Origin: Bacillota bacterium
GTDB lineage: Bacteria > Bacillota > Clostridia > Tissierellales > Tissierellaceae
Assembly (NCBI GenBank): GCA_023388495.1
Contig: JAEWGC010000017.1
Location: 1 to 52,725 of the forward strand
Direction of reading: 5' to 3'
DNA: 52,725 bases
Numbering within the stretch: the first letter of the stretch is position 1; each line of letters begins with the position of its first letter. This document shows positions 1-8,028 of the stretch, one piece after another. The translations under genes and the position numbers were made by a program. Below the pieces are notes generated by a model. That model had not been told where the DNA came from and ran no database searches. It saw only the letters and a program-made list of their open reading frames with translations.

Positions 1-563
1 GTGGAGATTTCCTAACTCTTTCAAGACTTGTTGAAGAAGGCTACAGTCCCTTAGATTATAGACATTTCTGTCTGCAGTCAAGGTATAGAAAACAACTTGT
101 ATTTAGTTTTGAAAGTTTGACAGAGTCTCAGAAAGCTTTTAAGAAGCTAAAGAGCAGAATTAAAAATATTGTTGAGGGTAAAACAAATGAGGAGGTAATA
201 GATAAGAGTAAAATAAAAGAGTATCAAGATAAATTTGCAGCCCAAATAGGTAATGATTTGAATATAGCAAATGCCTTTACAGTGTTATCCGAAGTTATAA
301 AGGATAACATTTTAAATAACACAGAGAAGTTTTACTTGATAGAGGATTTCGATAAAGTATTTTCACTAAATCTCACTGTAGATGAAGAGATAATTAATAG
401 TGATAATTTTGATGAAGAATATATTCAGATGCTTATTTTGGAGAGAAATAAGGCAAGAAATGAAAAGAACTGGGCTAGGGCAGATGAAATTAGAAATATT
501 CTTTTAGAGAGTAATATAGAATTAGTAGACTCAAGGGATGGGACTACATGGAAAATTATATAA
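1..563 (+). CDS. cysS: Cysteinyl-tRNA synthetase, C-terminal part (5' truncated by window)
   Basis: The frame is open from base 3, so the gene enters from outside the window; an apparent TTG start at 117 is internal. The visible protein begins with the helical region after the catalytic core (HFCLQSRYRKQL, a version of the HxxLxxxYR segment of CysRS) and continues into the DALR-type anticodon-binding helical bundle, ending in a short lysine-rich tail. The KMSKS and zinc-binding parts lie upstream and cannot be seen. The product charges tRNA-Cys with cysteine in the cytoplasm. A hairpin followed by a T-rich stretch lies just after the stop. The assignment rests on the conserved segment and overall pattern; another class I synthetase C-terminus is less likely. 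Confidence 0.85.
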   Translation, partial: GDFLTLSRLVEEGYSPLDYRHFCLQSRYRKQLVFSFESLTESQKAFKKLKSRIKNIVEGKTNEEVIDKSKIKEYQDKFAAQIGNDLNIANAFTVLSEVIKDNILNNTEKFYLIEDFDKVFSLNLTVDEEIINSDNFDEEYIQMLILERNKARNEKNWARADEIRNILLESNIELVDSRDGTTWKII

Positions 564-585
564 AACTGGTTCACCTTTAGTGAAT

Positions 586-620
586 ATAGAGGAGATACGA
601 TTAAAGTCTTCTCTATTTTC
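586..620 (+). terminator. Probable terminator of cysS
   Basis: Ten-base arms (586-595 and 607-616, one G-T pair) flank an 11-nt loop and run into a T-rich stretch. It lies 23 bases after the cysS stop codon. Confidence 0.5.
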
Positions 621-831
621 TTATTATGAAAATTAAGGCTTAAATATCAAGGCTAATAATTTTTATAGATGCTTGAAATACATCTTTAGTGCTAATTTTA
701 GTAAAAATCGCTAGTTCAGTGATACAGTGAACCGTATCATAAGGAGATAAGAAAATATACAGCCAATGATATAATCTTAGATGTATTATATAATTATAAA
801 ATAACTAAGTAATCTATATTTTATATCCATA

Positions 832-888
832 TACCCTGCATATTTGTACTCGGAATGCAGGGTAGTCAATCATTACCTTTGTTATAAT
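832..888 (+). promoter_or_regulatory. Inverted repeat and -10 box ahead of the AraC gene
   Basis: TACCCTGCAT at 832-841 is repeated inverted at 855-864 with a 13-base spacer, and a TATAAT follows at 883-888, 24 bases before the GTG start. No T-run follows the repeat, so an operator or a 5' hairpin is more likely than a terminator. No convincing -35 box is visible at 17 bp. Confidence 0.4.
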
Positions 889-911
889 TAAATACGAAAG
901 GAAGGTGCAGA

Positions 912-1706
912 GTGGAGTGGATTGAAAGAATAGGCGCAACAGTAGATTATATTGAGAATCATTTAGATGATGACATCATGTATGATGAAGTAGCAAAAAT
1001 TGCATGTTGTTCAATGCATCAATTCGGACGTATTTTTTCTTACATTGTAGGTATACCTCTATCTGAATATATTCGTCGTAGGCGATTAACCATTGCAGCA
1101 ATAGATTTGCAAAGTAGCAATGTAAAAGTCATTGATGTTGCTTTAAAATATGGATATAATTCACCCGATGCATTTACTCGTGCTTTTACCACAATGCATG
1201 GTGTAACTCCTAAAGAGGCACGAATTCTGGGAGTAAAACTTAAAGCCTATCCACGCATCACTTTTCATATTTCAATTAAAGGAGATGTAGAGATGGAATA
1301 TCGTATTGAAGAAAAGCAAGACATAAATTTGGTTGGACTAGTTAGACAGCTTAAGAGGCAGTCAGCAAATACTATTGCAAATGATTGGAAAGAGGCTGGG
1401 GGTGAAGCTTGGGCTATTTGGGATGAATTTTTAAACGGTGGAACTGATGAGAAAATTAGTAAACTTTATCATTCACCTATGTGGCAGATGGGTTTCACAA
1501 AAACACTGGAGAATGGGGAAACTTTACTTGCTATCGGCGCAGAAGTAGATAACTATACTGCAATGGATTTGCAGACTTATACTATTCCAGAAAACAAATG
1601 GGTAGTATTCACTGTAAGAGGGAGCCTAAGCGGTAAGGAACATCCAATTGATGCAATGTGGACGAGAATAACAACGGAATGGTTCCCAACTGAGACGGTT
1701 CACTAA
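912..1706 (+). CDS. AraC-family transcriptional regulator with GyrI-like effector domain
   Basis: 264 residues. Residues about 8-105 form the double helix-turn-helix AraC domain, with the second helix ending in the usual G(Y)xSPDAFTRAF pattern and the GVTPKEAR signature. Residues about 128-264 resemble the GyrI-like / AraC effector-binding domain that binds small ligands, giving the Rob/BmrR-like layout. Start is GTG at 912 behind a GGAAGG sequence. It stands alone, with a decayed acetyltransferase on the opposite strand just downstream. The ligand and targets cannot be read from sequence. The upstream inverted repeat (832-864) could be its own operator, which would fit autoregulation, but this is inference. 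Confidence 0.88.
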   Translation: MEWIERIGATVDYIENHLDDDIMYDEVAKIACCSMHQFGRIFSYIVGIPLSEYIRRRRLTIAAIDLQSSNVKVIDVALKYGYNSPDAFTRAFTTMHGVTPKEARILGVKLKAYPRITFHISIKGDVEMEYRIEEKQDINLVGLVRQLKRQSANTIANDWKEAGGEAWAIWDEFLNGGTDEKISKLYHSPMWQMGFTKTLENGETLLAIGAEVDNYTAMDLQTYTIPENKWVVFTVRGSLSGKEHPIDAMWTRITTEWFPTETVH

Positions 1707-1720
1707 GTATAAATTTACAT

Positions 1721-1909
1721 CTATATATTTCTTAAAACTGTAATAAACCCATCTAGTATTTGATGGCTTATTTTGAAGCCTTTATCTTGGTAGAATTTTA
1801 ATGCATTGTTGTTCCCGTTGGACACAAAGATAAATATATCATTTATTGACTTAAATGAATTTAGCCAATCCATACTCTTTGTGATCAAAACTGTACCAAT
1901 ACCGAAATT
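1721..1909 (-). pseudogene. Remnant of a GNAT acetyltransferase (C-terminal part only)
   Basis: Read on the minus strand, this stretch has no stop for about 60 codons and gives the end of a GNAT domain: a GNFGIGTVLI segment like the acetyl-CoA pyrophosphate loop, then a long helix, a strand (IFIFVSNGN) and the typical NALKFYQDKGF motif before TAG at 1723-1721. In the same frame a stop lies directly upstream of the loop, and no start codon or ribosome binding site is present. The N-terminal half of the fold is missing. I read this as a truncated, dead gene left between two intact genes. Confidence 0.7.
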
Positions 1910-1928
1910 ACCTTAAGGAGGAAATTAT

Positions 1929-2789
1929 ATGAAAATTTCACGTGAATGTATTTCTTGCCTTGCTAGACAAGCAGTAGAGATTGCCGAAGAAGCTACGAAT
2001 AATGTAACAATGCAAGAAGAAATAATAAAAAGATCCTTGAAAGAATTAGGAGAAATGGACTTTAATGAAACGGCACCTGAAATAGCTTTTAGGATGCATC
2101 AACATGCTAAGAATATTACTGGTATTAATGATCCATATAAAAGACTTAAGGAACAGTACAATGAAATTGCTAAAGAGATTTATGAGAGAATTATTGAAGA
2201 AAAATGGCTAGATAAGGCAGAGGATTCCTTCGATATGGCTTGCAGATTAGCTATTGCTGGTAATATTATAGACTTTTCAGCTGGACTAAATCTAGAGTAT
2301 TCAGATATTGTTAAGTCAGTTGAGGACAGTATCAAGCATGATATTTTTGGCACGGGAACAGCTGCGTTGCGAGAAGCAGTAGAAAGAGCAAATAATATTA
2401 TGTATATTGCTGATAATTCTGGTGAAATCATATTTGATAAGTTTCTATTAGAAAACCTTCCAAAAGACAAGGTTACTTATGTAGTGAAGGGAGGCCCAAT
2501 AGTTAATGATGCAACTATGGATGATGCAGTAAGTACAGGGGTTGTAGACTTAGTGAAAGTTATTGATAATGGACATTCTGCCCAAGGAACGAGCTTAAAA
2601 GATTGCTCAAGTACATTTAAGAGTGAGTTTAGCAAAGCAGATCTTATTATAAGTAAAGGACAAGCGAATTTTGAAACATTAAGTGATATTAAGGATAAGA
2701 ATATATTCTATTTATTGAGAGCAAAATGTAGCTCAGTAGCTTCTGTCATCGGATGTAAACGAATGGACTATGTTCTTACAAATTATTAG
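1929..2789 (+). CDS. DUF89 / ARMT1-like family protein, putative damage-control phosphatase
   Basis: 286 residues. The N-terminus carries a CxxC pair (Cys7, Cys10), as in the prokaryotic DUF89 subfamily. The metal-dependent phosphatase core is marked by DNSGEIIFDK near residue 161, KGGPIVNDATMDDA near 187 and SKGQANFET near 241, the blocks that hold the divalent metal and phosphate in this family. Known members dephosphorylate damaged or surplus phospho-metabolites such as sugar phosphates and phosphopantetheine derivatives; which one applies here is unknown. ATG start at 1929 has an AAGGAGG site 7 bases upstream. Monocistronic: a strong hairpin follows at 2911-2940. Confidence 0.85.
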   Translation: MKISRECISCLARQAVEIAEEATNNVTMQEEIIKRSLKELGEMDFNETAPEIAFRMHQHAKNITGINDPYKRLKEQYNEIAKEIYERIIEEKWLDKAEDSFDMACRLAIAGNIIDFSAGLNLEYSDIVKSVEDSIKHDIFGTGTAALREAVERANNIMYIADNSGEIIFDKFLLENLPKDKVTYVVKGGPIVNDATMDDAVSTGVVDLVKVIDNGHSAQGTSLKDCSSTFKSEFSKADLIISKGQANFETLSDIKDKNIFYLLRAKCSSVASVIGCKRMDYVLTNY

Positions 2790-3116
2790 AATAAGGTATA
2801 TCCTTCATCTAGGAATGGACTGCCTTATAATAAATAGTGTTTAAACTTTAATTCAAGCAATAAATTGATGAATATATAAAAAGTAGGAGATTTTCTATTT
2901 TTTATAAGAAAAAGACATTTGTCCAATGACAAATGTCTTTATTATTGACATAACAAAGCAAAAGTGGTAATATAAATCTATATCGCCATTTTTTCAACAA
3001 ATATTTACTCATTCCCAATTATATTATATAACTTTCAAAAGACAATGTCAATAGGTTTTGTAAATAATTTTATTTATTATATTTTAAAAAATTATCTATT
3101 ATAAGGAGGTAATACC
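2790..3116. other. Intergenic region between the DUF89 gene and helD
   Basis: This 327-base gap contains the 13-bp terminator hairpin at 2911-2940. The rest is very AT-rich, with an AAGGAGG at 3102-3108 serving helD. I see no remnant gene. Confidence 0.6.
2911..2940. terminator. 13-bp perfect hairpin, terminator-like
   Basis: Arms 2911-2923 and 2928-2940 are perfectly complementary around a CAAT loop and end in TTT followed by AT-rich DNA. The A-rich left flank would also let it act on the opposite strand. Confidence 0.6.
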
Positions 3117-5363
3117 GTGAGGAAGGATGACTTTGAATGGAAGCTTGAAGATGAATGGCTACAAGAAGTACTTGAAGAGACTAGAAAACAGTTTGATAAA
3201 AACAAAGGTTTTAAAGAAAAAATTAAAAATGATGCCATTAGAACACAAAAGGAACTATGGGATGAAATAGGCTCAGTTTCCATAGCAAATGGACTAGAGC
3301 AAGTTGCAGATTTTATGCAATTTATTAGTTTCATGAAAATGCAAAAAATAAGTCATGAATCAACTAGAAAACTTGAAGATAAATATGAGAAGATGCTTTC
3401 GTCACCATATTTTGGGAGAATGGATTTCCTTGAAAGTGGAGAGGAAGAAGCAGAAAAATGTTATATTGGAGTTTCAAACCTTATCAATGATAACCTTGAT
3501 TTTCTAATATATGATTGGAGAGCACCAATCTCCAGCATGTTTTATGATTGTGAAATGGGAGAGGCTAATTATAAATGCCCTGAAGGCGTTATAGAAGGGA
3601 AACTTTTGCTGAAAAGACAGTATAAAATTAATAACGGGCAAATTGAATATATGTTTGATAGTAATCTTAAGATAGACGATGAAATGCTTCAAGATATTTT
3701 GAGTAAAAGTACTGATAGTAAGATGAAGGCCATAGTAACGACAATTCAAAGAGAGCAAAATAAAGTAATTCGTAATGAAGAATATAAGACTCTAGTAGTT
3801 CAGGGACCTGCAGGAAGTGGAAAAACTTCCATTGCTCTTCATAGAATAGCATATTTATTATACAAGCATAGGGATATAATAACACCTGAGAATATAGTAA
3901 TATTTTCTCCTAATGAAATTTTTAATGATTATATTTCTAATGTACTACCAGAGCTTGGAGAAGATAATATGTATCAGACAACATTTAAGGAATATATGCA
4001 TAAGGCCTTAGGAAGTGATTTTATAAAGGAAGATTACTGTCAAATGATGGAATATATTCTTACTTTAAAGAATGACCCAAACTATGAAAATAGAATTGAC
4101 AATATAAGATATAAATCCACTATGGAATTTGTAAATATATTAAAATATTACGTGACCTATGTTGAAAAAGTTGATAGAAACTTTAAAGATATTATTTTTA
4201 GAGACCAGTTAATAGCCTCATCTAAAGATTTGCAAGAATTATTTTTTAAAGATTATATAAGACTTCCGCTGAAAAAGAAACTTAGAAAAATAAAGGAAAG
4301 AATATTGTTTCTTTTAGATCCATATAAAAAAGAAAGGATAAAAGAAGTTGTCGATGAATTGGAGAATACAGGCTCTTATATAGATAAAATGGAAATATTA
4401 AAGGATAGTATAGCTATTGTAAAGGAAGAAATGAAGGACATATACCATGAAATCAATATAATGACAGAGTTTAATTTAGTGAATATTTATAAAGAGCTTT
4501 TTCAGAAATTAGAGTTTTTTCATAGAAGATTAAATATTCCATACTATGATGAGAAAATGGAGAAAATAAAAATCAGCACCCTAGAAAACATAGAGGCTAA
4601 AAAACTTAATTATGAGGACCAGATTTCTCTTCTATATTTAAAAATAGCACTAGGAGATATTTCAAAAACCTCCGAAATTAAATATGTGATTATTGATGAA
4701 GCTCAGGACTATACGCCGCTTCAGTATGAAATATTTTATCAGCTCTTTGAGTCTGCAAATATGACTATACTGGGAGATTTAAATCAATCCATTAATCCAT
4801 TTATGAATGTAGGCGACTATAATAATATTTCTAATATATTTTCTCAAAGTAACACCTGTATAATAAATCTAACCAAAAGCTACAGATCCACAAAAGAAAT
4901 TACCGAGTTTTCTAGAAAGCTACTTAATAATGAATTTGTTGATGAAAGTATAGAGAGAAGTGGAGAGAAGCCTTTGCTCCTTGAACTTTCAAATGAAGAT
5001 GCTATAAAAGAGAGACTTCTTCAAGATATAAACATATATAAAGAGAGAGGATATAAATCCATTGGAATAATAACAAGAACTATAAGGGAAGCAGATGAGG
5101 TATATAGTTTTTTAAAAGATAAGGTTCATATTAAAGCCATAATGAAGGATGATGATAAATATGTTAGTGATACATTGGTAATACCAGCATATCTTGCTAA
5201 AGGTTTAGAATTTGATGTTGTGCTTATTTATGATGCAGGAAACGAGAATTACGGATGTGAGGAGGAGAGATTAATATTTTATACTGCCTGTACCAGAGCA
5301 CTTCATGTTTTATGTATATATTATTCTGGAAAATGCACGTCATTTCTTGAAGGAATTTATTAG
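3117..5363 (+). CDS. helD: HelD-like UvrD/Rep-family helicase (RNA polymerase recycling ATPase)
   Basis: 748 residues, the usual HelD size. An N-terminal coiled-coil arm (about residues 1-100) precedes the segment YDWRAPISSMFYDCE and a KRQYKI box, both hallmarks of the family. Walker A is GPAGSGKTS near residue 230, Walker B is VIIDEAQD near 525, and the late superfamily 1 motifs (SYRST, AKGLEFDVV) are present. HelD proteins insert into stalled or post-termination RNA polymerase and release it from DNA and RNA. Start is GTG at 3117 behind AAGGAGG. It is transcribed alone. The start-proximal acidic/basic coiled coil, rather than a 1A domain directly, separates it from PcrA/UvrD. Confidence 0.9.
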   Translation: MRKDDFEWKLEDEWLQEVLEETRKQFDKNKGFKEKIKNDAIRTQKELWDEIGSVSIANGLEQVADFMQFISFMKMQKISHESTRKLEDKYEKMLSSPYFGRMDFLESGEEEAEKCYIGVSNLINDNLDFLIYDWRAPISSMFYDCEMGEANYKCPEGVIEGKLLLKRQYKINNGQIEYMFDSNLKIDDEMLQDILSKSTDSKMKAIVTTIQREQNKVIRNEEYKTLVVQGPAGSGKTSIALHRIAYLLYKHRDIITPENIVIFSPNEIFNDYISNVLPELGEDNMYQTTFKEYMHKALGSDFIKEDYCQMMEYILTLKNDPNYENRIDNIRYKSTMEFVNILKYYVTYVEKVDRNFKDIIFRDQLIASSKDLQELFFKDYIRLPLKKKLRKIKERILFLLDPYKKERIKEVVDELENTGSYIDKMEILKDSIAIVKEEMKDIYHEINIMTEFNLVNIYKELFQKLEFFHRRLNIPYYDEKMEKIKISTLENIEAKKLNYEDQISLLYLKIALGDISKTSEIKYVIIDEAQDYTPLQYEIFYQLFESANMTILGDLNQSINPFMNVGDYNNISNIFSQSNTCIINLTKSYRSTKEITEFSRKLLNNEFVDESIERSGEKPLLLELSNEDAIKERLLQDINIYKERGYKSIGIITRTIREADEVYSFLKDKVHIKAIMKDDDKYVSDTLVIPAYLAKGLEFDVVLIYDAGNENYGCEEERLIFYTACTRALHVLCIYYSGKCTSFLEGIY

Positions 5364-5430
5364 AGGTAACTTTTCTTTTTAACCCCACTATTTTTCGTGA
5401 TACAATAAAGAAAACTATATAAGGTGTATC

Positions 5431-5565
5431 ATGACTAAACATCATGTATATACAATGGGTGTAGTAAGTGTCTATCACCATTATGTTACGAAGGCGAAGA
5501 AAAAAGACATACGAAAACAGAAATCGCTGAGTTATAGAAGGGAAAAGCGTGGAAATAATAATTAA
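5431..5565 (+). pseudogene. Frameshifted remnant of a DUF2200 gene
   Basis: A short reading frame starts at ATG 5431 behind a weak AAGGTG. Its first 25 residues (MTKHHVYTMGVVSVYHHYV, then a lysine-rich turn) resemble the start of DUF2200 proteins, which open with M(s/t)KH(r)VYxMxxxxVYxxYVxKAxKK. After the AAAAAA run near 5496 the reading frame changes: the next frame reads HTKTEIAEL, like the (R)TKxEVDxxI that should follow, and then hits a stop. So one indel in the A-run has broken the gene and the rest is lost. The family's function is unknown. Confidence 0.6.
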
Positions 5566-5574
5566 AAACGAAGA

Positions 5575-5616
5575 AACACTGATTCCATATCAAATATAAA
5601 AGAATCGGTGTTTTTT
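5575..5616 (+). terminator. Terminator hairpin after the DUF2200 remnant
   Basis: Arms 5575-5585 and 5602-5612 (11 bp, one G-T pair) are followed by a run of T. It sits 9 bases after the remnant's stop. Confidence 0.7.
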
Positions 5617-5848
5617 GTTGAATCAGTACAATCTTGAAACTTCAGGAAAACGAGTCTAATGATCAGATATAATAAGGCTACACTACCCATATTTTCTGAT
5701 AATATTATCAAACTTTACGTTGCAACTGTTATAGAAAATTTTATTATAAGTAATTGTTAATTTATAAAATATGTTATAATTCAAAAAGGATGGTGTATAG
5801 AAATATATATTAAAAAACTTTTATAAATTATATAGGGGGATAGTTATT
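5617..5848. other. Non-coding stretch upstream of a GNAT gene
   Basis: No reading frame of note. A TATAAT at 5775-5780 with a TTGTTA 15 bp upstream (5754-5759) is a possible promoter with a short spacer. A GGGGGA ribosome binding site follows at 5835-5840. Confidence 0.4.
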
Positions 5849-6367
5849 ATGATAATAAAAAACTTAGAGACCAGTAGATTAGTTATTAGAAGTACCAAGA
5901 AAGAAGATACTGATTTTTGTCTGGATATATGGTTAGACGATGAAATGGGAAAATATATGTCAGATCCACCTCGTGACAAAGCTGGTGACTTATATTTGAA
6001 GTGGAAAGAAAATGTAGAAGTTTATGATGGATGCTATTATTTTGTTGCAGTTTCAAGACAAACGGGAGATTATATTGGAACATGTAGTGCTGTTCCAAAT
6101 GATGAGCAAAACCATTGGGATTTAGGATATGCTATTCATAAAAAATATTGGCGTCAAGGCTATGCTACAGAGATGATAAAAGCGCTAATTGGTTTTTGTT
6201 ATGCAAATGGTGGTAGAAAAATTACAGCTGATGTAGCAACGGAAAATCCAGGTTCAAATGCTGTATTAAGAAAACTTGGGTTCTATGTTGAGAAAGAAGG
6301 TAGTTTTAAAAAATCTGGTACCGATATTATATATGATGAGTATACTTACAGACTTGATTTAGAATGA
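5849..6367 (+). CDS. GNAT-family N-acetyltransferase, RimJ/RimL type
   Basis: 172 residues, one GNAT domain. It opens with the LETSRLVIRSTKKED pattern typical of the RimJ/RimL-like branch. The acetyl-CoA loop is in the RQGYATEMIKALI segment near residue 102, and the C-terminal N(P)GSNAVLRKLGF block closes the fold. Members acetylate protein N-termini, amino-sugars or antibiotics; the substrate cannot be told. Start ATG 5849 lies 8 bases behind GGGGGA. Followed by a Nudix gene in the same direction after 133 bases, so a shared transcript is possible but not shown. Confidence 0.85.
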   Translation: MIIKNLETSRLVIRSTKKEDTDFCLDIWLDDEMGKYMSDPPRDKAGDLYLKWKENVEVYDGCYYFVAVSRQTGDYIGTCSAVPNDEQNHWDLGYAIHKKYWRQGYATEMIKALIGFCYANGGRKITADVATENPGSNAVLRKLGFYVEKEGSFKKSGTDIIYDEYTYRLDLE

Positions 6368-6500
6368 TAGAGAATCATATCATGAAATTAAAGTTATGGA
6401 AAAAATAATTTAAAGAAGAAAGAGATACGAATCAGTTATCTTATAAACCTATTGAGTTAAGATATGTAGGACAAATATAGTATAAAAAAGAGGTATTAAA

Positions 6501-6953
6501 ATGAGTAGAAGTGAACAGGCTATTTTTACAAATATGTGTATGATATATAATGGAGATTATATTTTAGTGCAAGATAGACAAAATCCCGATTGGCCAGGAA
6601 TTACATTTCCTGGTGGACATGTTGAACATGGAGAAGCTTTTGTTGAATCTGTTAAACGAGAAGTTTTTGAAGAAACTGGACTTATTATTGACAATCCTAT
6701 TTTATGTGGGGTAAAACAATTTCAAACAATACAGGATGAACGATATGTTGTTTTGTTTTTCAAAACTAATCAATTTAAGGGGGACTTGAAACCTTCAGTA
6801 GAAGGGGATGTATTTTGGATAAAAAAAGAAGATTTGAAACGATATCAGCTTGCTAATGATTTTTTAGATATGTTTAATGTATTCGAATCTGACAGACTTA
6901 GTGAGTTATACTATTATAAAGAGCAAAATAATTGGGAGAAGAAACTGCTGTAA
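6501..6953 (+). CDS. Nudix hydrolase, 8-oxo-dGTP diphosphatase-like
   Basis: 150 residues. A complete Nudix box spans residues 39-61: G at 39, then E44, and REVFEETGL at the end, matching GX5EX7REUXEEXGU with all metal-binding glutamates present. The N-terminal strand NMCMIYNGDYILVQDR and the following PDWPGITFPGG are those of MutT-like proteins of the 8-oxo-dGTP diphosphatase type. Such enzymes hydrolyse damaged or surplus nucleoside diphosphate derivatives to the monophosphate. ATG at 6501 follows a GAGGT site. Substrate specificity is not provable from sequence. Confidence 0.85.
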   Translation: MSRSEQAIFTNMCMIYNGDYILVQDRQNPDWPGITFPGGHVEHGEAFVESVKREVFEETGLIIDNPILCGVKQFQTIQDERYVVLFFKTNQFKGDLKPSVEGDVFWIKKEDLKRYQLANDFLDMFNVFESDRLSELYYYKEQNNWEKKLL

Positions 6954-7097
6954 CTATAAGGTTATAATTCTGGTCAATATGTATTATAAGGGATATCTTC
7001 AAATAGGACAACATATTATATTTCCAACAAATATAAAAAGTTATATAATAAATATAACCTAAAAATAAATATTTGTAACATGAAAAGGATTGATTAA

Positions 7098-7742
7098 ATG
7101 ATAAAAGATCTAAAAACTTTTGTAGAGGAATTAGCAACTACAAAAGTTACACCTAATGTATATAATCAGTATTCATATGAATATCAAGAGAACTCCATAA
7201 GAAGAGATAATCTATTAATTTACTTAAAGCAGATGTATAAGTTGAAGCCAAAAATCATACTTGTGGGGGAAGCACCAGGGTATAGGGGATGTCGCCTTAC
7301 AGGAGTGCCATTTACGAGTGAGCATCTACTCATGAACAATATAAAAGGACTAGAGTTATTTGGAGAGGAAAATGGATATAGGCTAGCTTTAGAAAAGGAC
7401 AAGCTGCTTAAAGAAGCTACAGCTACAATAATATGGGGTACATTATTAAAATACGATATAATGGCGTTATCTTGGAATGCCTTTCCCTTTCATCCACATA
7501 AAGTAGGTAATGGAGAAAGCAATAGAACACCTTTAAAAAAAGAGCTTTTAATAGGAGAAGGTCCACTTCTTCAAATGATTGAAATGTTTAATATTGAAAA
7601 GGTGGTTGCTGTAGGCAATAAAGCAGAAGAGAATCTCAACAAACTAGGTATTAGTTGTAGAAAAGTAAGACATCCAGCGCAGGGAGGAAAGAATCAGTTT
7701 GTTGAGGGGATAAGATTGATAAAAGAGGAGTTAACTAAATAG
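7098..7742 (+). CDS. Uracil-DNA glycosylase superfamily protein
   Basis: 214 residues. GEAPGYRGCRLTGVPFTSE (57-75) is the motif 1 region of the UDG-like fold, WNAFPFHPH near 137 follows the uracil pocket, and HPAQGGKNQF near 193 corresponds to the H-containing motif 2 loop. No four-cysteine cluster is present, so it is not a family 4/5 enzyme. It matches the small 'uracil-DNA glycosylase family' proteins found singly in Firmicutes. Catalytic activity on uracil is plausible but untested for this branch. ATG at 7098 has AAAAGGA 9 bases upstream. It ends against a convergent AraC gene with a shared hairpin between. Confidence 0.8.
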   Translation: MIKDLKTFVEELATTKVTPNVYNQYSYEYQENSIRRDNLLIYLKQMYKLKPKIILVGEAPGYRGCRLTGVPFTSEHLLMNNIKGLELFGEENGYRLALEKDKLLKEATATIIWGTLLKYDIMALSWNAFPFHPHKVGNGESNRTPLKKELLIGEGPLLQMIEMFNIEKVVAVGNKAEENLNKLGISCRKVRHPAQGGKNQFVEGIRLIKEELTK

Positions 7743-7946
7743 GATAAGTTTGAACTATGGAAAATAAAGATTAGACAATAGGCAAAGTATTGTTAATAAA
7801 AATTAATTTAAAGATGGTGGATGTATTAAAAATTAAAATGACTGTGAAAATTAGTTTGCCTCTAGGATAGATGTGCTTATGATTGAAGGAATAGTAGCTA
7901 TAGATTTGAAATCTTATGATAGCTTAAATATTTATTTTTTAATTTA

Positions 7947-7990
7947 TATAAAGACTTACACTGAGCTAAGACTCAAAGTAAGTCTTTATA
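7947..7990. terminator. Bidirectional terminator between convergent genes
   Basis: Perfect 13-bp arms (7947-7959 and 7978-7990) with a further 4-bp inner stem (7962-7965 / 7972-7975). A-rich on one side and T-rich on the other, it can serve both the UDG-like gene and the AraC gene on the minus strand. Confidence 0.7.
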
Positions 7991-8028
7991 ATTAATTGTA
8001 TTACTTTAGTTTTACTTCAAAGAAATTT

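Larger units (their letters stand above)
564..911. other. Intergenic region between cysS and the AraC gene
   Basis: This 348-base gap holds the cysS terminator at its left end and, near the right end, a perfect 10-bp inverted repeat (832-841 / 855-864) followed by a TATAAT at 883-888. The middle is AT-rich, with many stops in all frames; I see no gene in it. Confidence 0.6.

Noticed and set aside
2180..2470. Minus-strand open frame inside the DUF89 gene
   Set aside because: Shadow frame; the plus-strand protein has clear family motifs over the same bases.
6368..6500. Short open stretch ending ..PIELRYVGQI before the Nudix gene
   Set aside because: Only about 25 codons without start or motif; cannot be told from chance in AT-rich DNA.
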